A stretch of DNA of 64,000 nt from positions 1-64,000 of the IMG/VR virus record IMGVR_UViG_3300042987_002221. One strand, written 5' to 3'. Both the position numbers and the translations under genes were made by a program. Source of the DNA: a virus. Shown piece after piece: positions 51,028 to 57,935 of this stretch. The notes under the pieces were generated by a model. The model was not told the DNA's origin, ran no database searches, and saw only the letters and a list, made by a program, of their open reading frames with translations. The stretch's first letter is position 1. Every line of letters starts with the position of its first letter.

Positions 51028-51387
51028 ATGGCAAGAGTTAAACACTTTTTGGCTATGTGGTGTTGTGAAGGATTAGAATGCATATTTGACATTAACAAGG
51101 CTAAAAAAGTAATGGATAACTATGAAAAAGAAAAAGTTATCAATATCTTAAAAGAAGAACCTGCACCCAGAAAACCCAATCCTATCCCATTGCAATCAAT
51201 GGTGTTGAGGGCTAGGTATAATTCTCAGCGTCAGTATGAAATATATGAATTTCAAAGTACCATATCAGAAAAAGAAATAAAAAATATATTTAATGAAGAC
51301 CCGCAAATCATTGTTGATTGGATAAGAAAAAATGGGTATAAAATCTATAGTGATTATAGACCAATGAATAAAAATAAAATTATATAA
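51028..51387 (+). CDS. Hypothetical protein
   Basis: 119 residues, basic, soluble, with a Cys-Cys pair near the start (WCCEGLECIF) and a helical C-terminal half (EIKNIFNEDPQIIVDWIRKN). No recognised domain. It follows a strong terminator and has an AAGG ribosome site. Base composition returns to the AT-rich average. Function unknown. Confidence 0.55.
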   Translation: MARVKHFLAMWCCEGLECIFDINKAKKVMDNYEKEKVINILKEEPAPRKPNPIPLQSMVLRARYNSQRQYEIYEFQSTISEKEIKNIFNEDPQIIVDWIRKNGYKIYSDYRPMNKNKII

Positions 51388-51401
51388 CGCTATTACATAG
51401 C

Positions 51402-51409
51402 ATTAAATA
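51402..51409 (+). promoter_or_regulatory. Possible T4-type late promoter
   Basis: ATTAAATA keeps the TAAATA core of the late consensus, 23 bases before a gene with an AGGAG ribosome site. The match is weaker than at other sites. Confidence 0.3.
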
Positions 51410-51431
51410 ATGTTGTTGATAGGAGAATAAA

Positions 51432-52154
51432 ATGGCAAAATTTATACGTCATGTAGGTAAGCATGGTGATCGCAAAGTAGCAATAGTTTTTCGTGAAGTG
51501 CCCGGAGAACCACATATGTGTTTGGTGACTTACACTGAATTATTAAATCAAAATGTTCATGATCCAATGATCAAGTGCATTGAAAGTGACATTGGACAGT
51601 CAAGTGAAAACTTAGCCGATGCGCTTAACCGAACCTTCACAAATGATGGTAGGCCTATTTTGCAAGTGTTACATATGGAAGGTCAATTGAAAAAGGTCAA
51701 TACTGAATTGGTTGTAATGACACCTCAGCCAAATGTAAAGATCAAGTTAAGTGAACTGAATAAGATTCTTGATGAAATGAAGACTGGTGAAGAAGCGGTC
51801 AAGAAATTAGAAGAAATGGATAAAAGTTTAGGAATTCAAAGCCCACGAGAAGTAGTGAGGAAAATGAGGGGAGATAATTTGCCTCAACAATTACAAGAAA
51901 ATCATTCTCCAGTAACTCCTGTTTTTCCTAATATGGCGGCAGCTAGTGGTAATGCATTAGATGATACATCGTTGGCAACTAACCTACGTCAACAGGCTGT
52001 GAGGATGAGCAATGAAGCTAAGGGCCTACTAGCTGAAGCAGATAGGTTGTTGAAGGAAGCTGCTAACATTGATCCAACATCAGTTGCATCAGTCGAACCA
52101 GAAGTTAAAACAGTCACAAAGACAAGAAAATCAAGAGCTAAAGTAGCAGCATAA
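51432..52154 (+). CDS. Conserved phage hypothetical protein
   Basis: 240 residues. An N-terminal globular half (KFIRHVGKHGDRKVAIVF, then EPHMCLVTYTELL) is followed by helical and Ala/Glu-rich sequence with a coiled-coil-like stretch (LRQQAVRMSNEAKGLLAEA) and a basic tail (TKTRKSRAKVAA). The tail could bind nucleic acid. AGGAG precedes the ATG; the stop and the next start overlap as TAATG. Function not known to me. Confidence 0.55.
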   Translation: MAKFIRHVGKHGDRKVAIVFREVPGEPHMCLVTYTELLNQNVHDPMIKCIESDIGQSSENLADALNRTFTNDGRPILQVLHMEGQLKKVNTELVVMTPQPNVKIKLSELNKILDEMKTGEEAVKKLEEMDKSLGIQSPREVVRKMRGDNLPQQLQENHSPVTPVFPNMAAASGNALDDTSLATNLRQQAVRMSNEAKGLLAEADRLLKEAANIDPTSVASVEPEVKTVTKTRKSRAKVAA

Positions 52155-52450
52155 TGTCTCCGGAATTTAGTGCAAAATGGGAACATATTCTACATGATGT
52201 AGATAAGCAAAAAATTCCCATTCAATTCATTAAAAAACTAGTTATTAAACTACAAGGAAAAAAACAACAATCATTGAACATTGAAAAATTATTCAACCAA
52301 GGACTAGATCCAGAACAAATAGAAGAAGTAATCAACAGAAAATTATATGAATTGGATGATGTTCTAGTTAGTGTAGAATTTATATTAAATGTTCAAAACA
52401 TTGCTGATGCGGTTCAACCGTCAACTGATGAATTGCTGAAAAACTTATGA
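52154..52450 (+). CDS. Small hypothetical protein
   Basis: 98 residues, mainly helical (QFIKKLVIKLQGKKQQ and LYELDDVLVSVEFIL). It is coupled on both sides: TAATG with the upstream gene and an overlap with the DHFR start. Its position suggests cotranscription with the nucleotide-metabolism genes, but no motif links it to them. Confidence 0.5.
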   Translation: MSPEFSAKWEHILHDVDKQKIPIQFIKKLVIKLQGKKQQSLNIEKLFNQGLDPEQIEEVINRKLYELDDVLVSVEFILNVQNIADAVQPSTDELLKNL

Positions 52451-52899
52451 AATTGATAATCGCATGTACACCCAATGGAGGCATTGGGTATCAAAATAAA
52501 TTGCCATGGGAAAAACTAGATGGTGATTTAGCTAGGTTCAAAAAGCTTACTACCGGTAAAGTTATAATGATGGGTAGAAATACTTATGAAAGTTTACCCG
52601 TAAAACCACTACCTAACAGAATTAACGTTGTAGTAACAACATCTTACATCAAAGGTGTTACAACACTAATGGGCTTACCTGAAGTTGATAAGATGGATTT
52701 AAGTGATGTTTGGTTGATAGGAGGTGCTAAAGTTGTAAATTCAAGTTGGCATCTAATACATGAAGTACATCTTACTGAGACTTTTGCCGATTACGTTGCT
52801 GATACATTCATTGACTTAGTAAAATTGAAGAAAGAATTTGTTCCTTCATATACAGAAACACATTCTGATCATACATATACAATTTACAAAAGAAAATGA
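52447..52899 (+). CDS. folA: Dihydrofolate reductase
   Basis: 150 residues. GGIGYQNKLPW (11-21), the substrate-side Asp27 in DGDLARFK, GKVIMMGRNTYESLP (38-51) and LIGGAKV are the DHFR landmarks. It reduces dihydrofolate to tetrahydrofolate with NADPH, regenerating the cofactor consumed by the thymidylate synthase encoded immediately downstream with an ATGA overlap. Slightly shorter than bacterial FolA. This pairing is classical in T4-like phages. Confidence 0.9.
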   Translation: MKLIIACTPNGGIGYQNKLPWEKLDGDLARFKKLTTGKVIMMGRNTYESLPVKPLPNRINVVVTTSYIKGVTTLMGLPEVDKMDLSDVWLIGGAKVVNSSWHLIHEVHLTETFADYVADTFIDLVKLKKEFVPSYTETHSDHTYTIYKRK

Positions 52900-53807
52900 A
52901 GCAATATCACAATTTACTACAAGACATTTTAGATAACGGTGAAGAAAGAGAAGATCGTACAGGAGTGGGCACATTAAGTGTATTTTCTAGGCAAGTACGT
53001 TTTGACCTAAGACAAGGGTTTCCTGCAATTACTACTAAAAAGCTTGCATTTAAAGCAATGGTTGGTGAATTGTTGTGGTTTATTGAAGGTAGCGGAGATG
53101 AACGTCGTTTAGCTGAAATTACACATGGCACCAAAGAAGGTACTGTTACAATTTGGACACCAAATGCACTAGCTCCTTATTGGAAAAACAAAGTCAAATA
53201 TTCTGGTGATTTAGGCAGAGTATACGGTGTTCAGTGGCGTCATTGGCAAACTCCAGTTGTACATAAACAAGAAACATTTACAGATGACTTTGGCAGTAAG
53301 TACAATCGCGGTGGGTCAATTCATATCAAAGAAACCGACCAACTCAAAGAATTGATCAATGGACTACAAAAAGATCCATATAGCCGTAGACATGTTTTAA
53401 GTGCATGGAATCCAGGTGAACTAGATCAAATGGCATTACCACCGTGTCATGTTTTGAGTCAGTTTTATGTAAGTAAAAATAACGAACTGAGTTGCCACAT
53501 GTATCAAAGAAGTGTGGATGTTTTTCTTGGCTTGCCCTTCAATATTGCCAGTTATGCATTACTAACACATTTGTTAGCACATCATTGTGGATACAGTGTA
53601 GGTGAACTTGTTATTAGTACAGGTGATACACATATCTACAAAAATCATATTGAGCAAGTAAAAGAACAGTTGTCACGAACTGAATATCCATTACCAAAAT
53701 TATTATTAAATACATGTAAGACAAACATTTTTGAAATGACAATGAACGATATTTGTTTAGAAGGATACCAAAGTCATGGCGCTCTTAAAGCAACGATGGC
53801 CGTATGA
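52896..53807 (+). CDS. thyA: Thymidylate synthase
   Basis: 303 residues. DRTGVGTLSVF (20-30) carries the phosphate-binding Arg, DLGRVYGVQWRHW the folate region, PYSRRHVLSAWNP the second Arg pair, Cys184 in LPPCH the nucleophile, and DVFLGLPFNIASYALL the deoxyuridylate site. It methylates dUMP to dTMP with methylene-tetrahydrofolate. It overlaps folA by 4 bases. The next gene starts inside its last 32 bases in another frame. Full length and apparently active. Confidence 0.95.
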   Translation: MKQYHNLLQDILDNGEEREDRTGVGTLSVFSRQVRFDLRQGFPAITTKKLAFKAMVGELLWFIEGSGDERRLAEITHGTKEGTVTIWTPNALAPYWKNKVKYSGDLGRVYGVQWRHWQTPVVHKQETFTDDFGSKYNRGGSIHIKETDQLKELINGLQKDPYSRRHVLSAWNPGELDQMALPPCHVLSQFYVSKNNELSCHMYQRSVDVFLGLPFNIASYALLTHLLAHHCGYSVGELVISTGDTHIYKNHIEQVKEQLSRTEYPLPKLLLNTCKTNIFEMTMNDICLEGYQSHGALKATMAV

Positions 53808-54066
53808 AAATACACCTCTCAGAGTTACCGACAATAAAAAAGTAAAAGTTGCAGAATTTAGACTTTTTTTCGGAGACTATGAAGAAATTAACGGTCATAT
53901 TCGTGAATGGGCCAAAAGTGATTTAGGTAAATTTGTTTTAGAAAATAGTAAACCAGACATTACAATTCATTCATTTCATGACGTTTCTTCTCTTTCTGTT
54001 AGGTTAAATATTGTTGCTTATTTTGATGAGCAAACAAACATATTTTACAATTTAAAGTATAAATAG
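53776..54066 (+). CDS. Small hypothetical protein overlapping thyA
   Basis: 96 residues. The only suitable ATG lies 32 bases inside thyA, in a different frame. The product is mixed alpha/beta (EFRLFFGDYEEINGHIREWAK) with no known motif. Its final codons are overlapped by a perfect late-promoter octamer for the spanin genes. Translation probably depends on coupling with thyA. Confidence 0.5.
   Translation: MALLKQRWPYENTPLRVTDNKKVKVAEFRLFFGDYEEINGHIREWAKSDLGKFVLENSKPDITIHSFHDVSSLSVRLNIVAYFDEQTNIFYNLKYK
54058..54065 (+). promoter_or_regulatory. Perfect T4-type late promoter octamer, near-leaderless
   Basis: TATAAATA overlaps the previous stop and ends 7 bases before the ATG at 54072. The predicted transcript has a one-base leader and there is no Shine-Dalgarno. 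It would drive the candidate spanin genes late in infection. Confidence 0.65.
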
Positions 54067-54086
54067 TGTTGATGTTCACACTATTT
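54061..54086 (+). promoter_or_regulatory. Inverted repeat enclosing a start codon
   Basis: AAATAGTGT and ACACTATTT are perfect complements separated by 8 bases that contain the ATG at 54072. The 5' arm overlaps the late-promoter octamer and would be missing from a late transcript starting near 54071. It could restrain translation of read-through RNA. Confidence 0.45.
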
Positions 54087-54527
54087 AACCTTTCGCAAAT
54101 AATTTCTAACCTAATCGTTACTGCAGGGGTATTACTACTAATAGTTGGTTTGTTATTACGTTTTATCCCTTTTGTAAAAAAACGAATGTTGCCCATCATT
54201 GTGATGGGCGCCTTGTTTTTTAGCGTTGGGTTATACAATCAGGGAAAACTAAAAACTGAAAAAGAATACAAGCTAAAAATTGCAGAATTAGAAGTCAAAC
54301 TAAAAGAAGCTGAAGCAGAAGGACAAAAAGTAAACACCGAAGTAGTAACAAAATTTGTAACGAAACGCGAAATTATCAAAGAAAAAGGTGAAGATGTTAT
54401 CAAATATATTGACAGAGAAATCGTCAAAATTAATAACATATGTGAAATACCAAATAGTGTGATTCAGGTACATAACTTAGCAGCAAAGAATGTTGCTCCT
54501 GACAATCAAAAAGAAGAAAATAAATGA
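54072..54527 (+). CDS. Candidate inner-membrane spanin (i-spanin)
   Basis: 151 residues from the ATG at 54072 (a GTG two codons earlier is in frame). Two hydrophobic segments near the N-terminus (LIVTAGVLLLIVGLLLRF and LPIIVMGALFFSVGLY) are followed by a Glu/Lys-rich coiled coil of about 90 residues. The next gene, overlapping by ATGA, encodes a small lipoprotein, the standard i-spanin/o-spanin layout. Classical i-spanins have one membrane span, so two is unusual. They would fuse inner and outer membranes at lysis. Confidence 0.65.
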   Translation: MFTLFNLSQIISNLIVTAGVLLLIVGLLLRFIPFVKKRMLPIIVMGALFFSVGLYNQGKLKTEKEYKLKIAELEVKLKEAEAEGQKVNTEVVTKFVTKREIIKEKGEDVIKYIDREIVKINNICEIPNSVIQVHNLAAKNVAPDNQKEENK

Positions 54528-54799
54528 AGTGGTCCATACTTATCATAGCAGTGTTACTTGTGGGTTGTTCAACTACTGTACCAGTCAAACAAAAGTTTCC
54601 TGATGTACCTCCATTATTAATGGAAAAATGTCCACAATTGGAAACAATTGACCAAGAAAAGGTAATATTAAGTGATTTCTTGAAAGTTATGACTAGAAAT
54701 TATACCAAATATTATAGTTGTAGTGAGTTAGTCAACTCTTGGCAAGAATGGTATATTCAGCAGAAAAAGATAATGGACAGCGTATCATCTAAAAAATGA
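54524..54799 (+). CDS. Candidate outer-membrane spanin lipoprotein (o-spanin)
   Basis: 91 residues with a clear lipobox: LLVGC at 11-15 predicts lipid-modified Cys15 with Ser at +2, directing it to the outer membrane. The mature part is short and begins with a Pro-containing segment (VPVKQKFPDVPPLL), as in Rz1-type proteins. It shares a 4-base overlap with the coiled-coil membrane protein upstream. Length and context support a spanin partner. Confidence 0.7.
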   Translation: MKWSILIIAVLLVGCSTTVPVKQKFPDVPPLLMEKCPQLETIDQEKVILSDFLKVMTRNYTKYYSCSELVNSWQEWYIQQKKIMDSVSSKK

Positions 54800-54805
54800 T
54801 AAATA
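54798..54805 (+). promoter_or_regulatory. T4-type late promoter-like octamer, near-leaderless
   Basis: GATAAATA overlaps the o-spanin stop and ends 7 bases before the ATG at 54812. No Shine-Dalgarno is present; the predicted leader is one base. Confidence 0.55.
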
Positions 54806-54811
54806 CGCAAT

Positions 54812-55822
54812 ATGTCAGTTCAAGAATCAAATACCACATTGAGCATATACAATGCTCTTTCTAACTTTCCAAATGGATTAATCGCCGAATATATAAACAC
54901 AGGTGTGTCGGTCAACGATGGCACTGGTGATTCATTTAGATTAGCGTTCAATAAGATAAACAATAATTTTGTGTTATTGTTTAACTTTTTTAATTTATAT
55001 TTTGGTACTACAGAATTACAACCTGAACTAGTTAGTACAGGTGTTTTACCTAACGATGGTAAAGGTGACAGTTTTATGGTTGCTTTTACCAAAATAAATA
55101 ATAATTTTGCAAATGTACGTAATATTGTTTCTTCGATAGAGGGGTTGGGTAATGTAAATTTTCAACCAATAATATTAGGTAAAAAGTATGCGGATAACTG
55201 GCATCAAGCTTTTCTTAAGATCAACGATAATTTCCAACAAATTTTTGATCTATTGAATAGCAAAATAACAATTGAAGTATTAGACCCAGAACCATTAGTA
55301 AGCCAAACTGAAATCACAGTACAAACTTCAATGGTTGTATCAGATCCAGTCGTTTTTGATTTATTATCGACCCCGGCTACTAATGCACAAGAAATAATCA
55401 ATATTGGTGCATTGCCCAACGATGGTACAGGTGATCCACTAAGAACTGCTTTCGGTAAGATCAACAACAATTTTACAACGTTATTCAATACCGCTAGTGT
55501 ACCAGAAAGTGCTAATACTACAGGTAATACCCCTGGACAAATTATATTTGATACTGAAATATCTAACTTTAATAGTGCAATGTTTACAGTTAGAAGCAAA
55601 GATAACTTTGCTAATAGCCAAAACATTACTTTATCAGCACAGATAAGTAATGACAATAGTAGTGTTGTGTTTTCTGCGTATGGCACAACATTTATAGGAA
55701 CTCCAATATGTAGATATGATATGGCTATATCTGGTTCAAATTTACGAATATTATGTAATCCAATCACTTCTAATAATTTAACGCATACCATTTATTCACA
55801 ACTACTGGTTGAACCAACATGA
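54812..55822 (+). CDS. Virion structural protein with NDGTGD repeats
   Basis: 336 residues. Three clear copies and one degenerate copy of a repeat with consensus TG-x-PNDGTGD-x3-AF-x-KINNNF occur near residues 30-57, 76-100, 121-143 and 195-220. The last 110 residues are beta-type (NITLSAQISNDNSSVVFSA). Such Asp/Gly/Asn repeats are common in phage tail and fibre attachment domains. No signal peptide. It is coupled to the next gene by a 4-base overlap. Structural role inferred. Confidence 0.6.
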   Translation: MSVQESNTTLSIYNALSNFPNGLIAEYINTGVSVNDGTGDSFRLAFNKINNNFVLLFNFFNLYFGTTELQPELVSTGVLPNDGKGDSFMVAFTKINNNFANVRNIVSSIEGLGNVNFQPIILGKKYADNWHQAFLKINDNFQQIFDLLNSKITIEVLDPEPLVSQTEITVQTSMVVSDPVVFDLLSTPATNAQEIINIGALPNDGTGDPLRTAFGKINNNFTTLFNTASVPESANTTGNTPGQIIFDTEISNFNSAMFTVRSKDNFANSQNITLSAQISNDNSSVVFSAYGTTFIGTPICRYDMAISGSNLRILCNPITSNNLTHTIYSQLLVEPT

Positions 55823-56220
55823 GAGCAAAAGAATTTATTACTGAACAAACATCACTTGATGGCATCCACGACGGATTAGATGTTGCTGCTAAAACATTAC
55901 CCTACACTTATACTGTAGATCAATTGAAAAACCAAGATTTCTATGATTTGTATCGTTTTGGTGTTGCTATAGCTGATGTTAGAGGAACAAGCATAGATGA
56001 TGGTGTAAATAACTTCAAACCAAAATTTGAAGCTGAGACATTATGGAATGAAAAACAGGTTGTAAGTAGTTTTGATAAGGATGTAGGTAAGGTAATTGAT
56101 CAGGCTTTGAAAAAAATCGGCAAAAAAGGTAAAACTATGGTAAGTTCGCCAGGAAGTGAAGAATTAGATGATGTTGATAAAACCTCTCCGATAAAACCCT
56201 TCAAAGGATACAAAAAATGA
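55819..56220 (+). CDS. Small protein with capsid-targeting-like N-terminus and FKGYKK tail
   Basis: 133 residues. MRAKEFITE at the start closely resembles the cleavable T4 internal-protein peptide, with Glu at position 9. The tail, SPIKPFKGYKK, is shared with the next gene and is basic. The middle (YRFGVAIADVRG) is helical with alternating charge. Together these suggest an internal head protein that binds packaged DNA after removal of the N-terminal peptide. It overlaps both neighbours by 4 bases. Role inferred. Confidence 0.55.
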   Translation: MRAKEFITEQTSLDGIHDGLDVAAKTLPYTYTVDQLKNQDFYDLYRFGVAIADVRGTSIDDGVNNFKPKFEAETLWNEKQVVSSFDKDVGKVIDQALKKIGKKGKTMVSSPGSEELDDVDKTSPIKPFKGYKK

Positions 56221-56588
56221 GAGCCGATGAATTTGTATTTGAAGAAAAAAAGGGAAAACTTTCCAACAGACAACGTATGGCAACCAGAGGCATTCATACT
56301 TTTAGCGATACAAATTATGATCGTGGATATGATTTAAACCGAGTAATGATGGCAGTAGCATCAACAGATGGAACTACAATGCCAGATATGGATGGTGAAA
56401 GTTGGAATGCAAAATATAATACAGCACATCCATATTCAGAGGTAGAATCTGATATGCTCAAATTGGCATATAAAGCAGTGGGTATTCCACATAAAGATCA
56501 TAATCACGGTGACATGCGGAGCCAAGAGTTAAAATCAACTAATACACAAAGTGTTGTTAAGCCATTTAAGGGCTACAAGAAAAAATAA
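56217..56588 (+). CDS. Paralogous small protein with capsid-targeting-like N-terminus
   Basis: 123 residues. MRADEFVFE again places Glu at position 9, and the C-terminus SVVKPFKGYKKK matches its upstream neighbour. The centre (YDLNRVMMAVASTDGTT and HPYSEVESDMLKLAYKAVG) aligns loosely with the neighbour, so the pair probably arose by duplication. It shares an ATGA overlap with the upstream stop. Best guess: internal virion protein cleaved by the prohead protease. Confidence 0.55.
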   Translation: MRADEFVFEEKKGKLSNRQRMATRGIHTFSDTNYDRGYDLNRVMMAVASTDGTTMPDMDGESWNAKYNTAHPYSEVESDMLKLAYKAVGIPHKDHNHGDMRSQELKSTNTQSVVKPFKGYKKK

Positions 56589-56614
56589 TATAGACTTCAA
56601 CTTTTATAAGTACT

Positions 56615-56630
56615 TACATCAAATGATGTA
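56615..56630 (+). promoter_or_regulatory. Inverted repeat ahead of a methyltransferase gene
   Basis: TACATCA-AA-TGATGTA is a near-perfect palindrome directly before the AGGA ribosome site of the methyltransferase gene. It could be a small hairpin or a protein-binding site. It lies in a 50-base gap with no other clear signal. Confidence 0.3.
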
Positions 56631-56638
56631 GGATACAA

Positions 56639-57328
56639 ATGATCGATACAAATAACATAACAGATTTATTAAAGTTGAAATTATATCATGAGTGGATTTA
56701 TTCAACGCACATTTATTCAGAAGGTGAAAGTAGATACCATAAAGATTTAACTGAACAAATGGTAAAGACATATGTTGATCCACTTAACCTAGATAAAGAC
56801 TCAAAAATTTTAGATTTGGGTTGCGGAGCAGGATATTTCTTAGACATAATGCAATCACGTGGTTACACCAACTGCATAGGTATTACTTTAAGCGATCCTG
56901 ATGTCAAGCAGTGCCTATCAAAAGGTCACACTATAAAGAAATATGATTTCAGTTTCTTACCTAAAAAAGATGGGTTTAATGATGAAAGTGTTGATTTTAT
57001 TTTTGCACGTCATGTGTTAGAACATAGTCCATACCCTATTTTTTCATTGATAGAATTTAACAGAGTCTTGAAAAGCGGGGGTAAAATTTATATAGAAGTC
57101 CCTCAACCAAATTGCGAACGAAATCATGAATTCAATTTAAATCATTATAGTATTTTAGGTCATAATCAATTGAATGCATTGTTGAGACGAACCGGATTTC
57201 AAATTGATCACTTCAATAATCTAGATTTTGATTTAAAGTTAGAAGCTGAGATTGATGGTAAGAAAGAGTTTAAAGAAAAATACTATTGCATAGTAGCAAC
57301 TAAAAAGATGGCGTTGGATATCAAGTAG
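56639..57328 (+). CDS. SAM-dependent methyltransferase
   Basis: 229 residues. ILDLGCGAGYF (57-67) is a full SAM-binding loop; FARHVLEHSPYPIFSLIEF, then RVLKSGGKIYIEVPQP, are type 11 methyltransferase motifs. It is separated from the minus-strand glycan locus, so its substrate may differ. Soluble, no signal peptide. Target unknown. Confidence 0.85.
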   Translation: MIDTNNITDLLKLKLYHEWIYSTHIYSEGESRYHKDLTEQMVKTYVDPLNLDKDSKILDLGCGAGYFLDIMQSRGYTNCIGITLSDPDVKQCLSKGHTIKKYDFSFLPKKDGFNDESVDFIFARHVLEHSPYPIFSLIEFNRVLKSGGKIYIEVPQPNCERNHEFNLNHYSILGHNQLNALLRRTGFQIDHFNNLDFDLKLEAEIDGKKEFKEKYYCIVATKKMALDIK

Positions 57329-57348
57329 ACTTTTTATTTTCATAGAAG

Positions 57349-57356
57349 CATAAATA
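57349..57356 (+). promoter_or_regulatory. T4-type late promoter-like octamer
   Basis: CATAAATA lies 24 bases before the ATG at 57380, leaving a leader of about 18 bases with a weak GGGA ribosome site. Confidence 0.5.
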
Positions 57357-57379
57357 TAAGTTGTGATCGGGAAAAAAAT

Positions 57380-57925
57380 ATGACAACATATGTTTATAAT
57401 TCATCAGGTACCGCCAATGTCTCAGCTAATATAGCAACAGACAAAGTAAGAATTGCAACGACAGCATATCCAATATTATTTGGAGTCGGGTTTCCGAATG
57501 TTTCAGGCAATGGTACTGTAGTATGTGCTACCAATAGTAAAACTGTAACTGGCACTAGTAGTGATTTTGTTAATCAATTAGGTGTTGGTTATTGGATAGG
57601 AAATTCAACTGGTGTTACAGTAGGAATAGTTGCTAGCATTGCAAATGCTACAAGTTTGACACTAACTGCAAATGCAAATGTTGCAATAAGTTCAGCAGCA
57701 TATAAATTTACACCTTATGGTGTTCCTTATGTTGATGATGTGTTAGATAGTAGTAATTGTCCAAGAGCAAGTGGCATCGTACCGAGTAATACTGTATTAA
57801 ATGACGTATATGTTGGTCAAGGCAATGTAATTAGTTTTATAAATGCCAGTGCAAGTAATGCAACTTTTAGTGTTTCTGAATTAGGTATGCCACATGCTAA
57901 TACAGGCACTTCAGGTTTTAATTAA
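57380..57925 (+). CDS. Putative virion structural protein
   Basis: 181 residues, rich in Ala, Asn, Val, Thr and Ser, with a beta-strand pattern (VVCATNSKTVTGTSSDFVN) typical of phage decoration, neck or fibre proteins. No signal peptide or membrane span. It shares a late transcription unit with the following larger virion-like gene, 10 bases downstream. I cannot name a family. Confidence 0.55.
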   Translation: MTTYVYNSSGTANVSANIATDKVRIATTAYPILFGVGFPNVSGNGTVVCATNSKTVTGTSSDFVNQLGVGYWIGNSTGVTVGIVASIANATSLTLTANANVAISSAAYKFTPYGVPYVDDVLDSSNCPRASGIVPSNTVLNDVYVGQGNVISFINASASNATFSVSELGMPHANTGTSGFN

Positions 57926-57935
57926 GGAGTAATTT

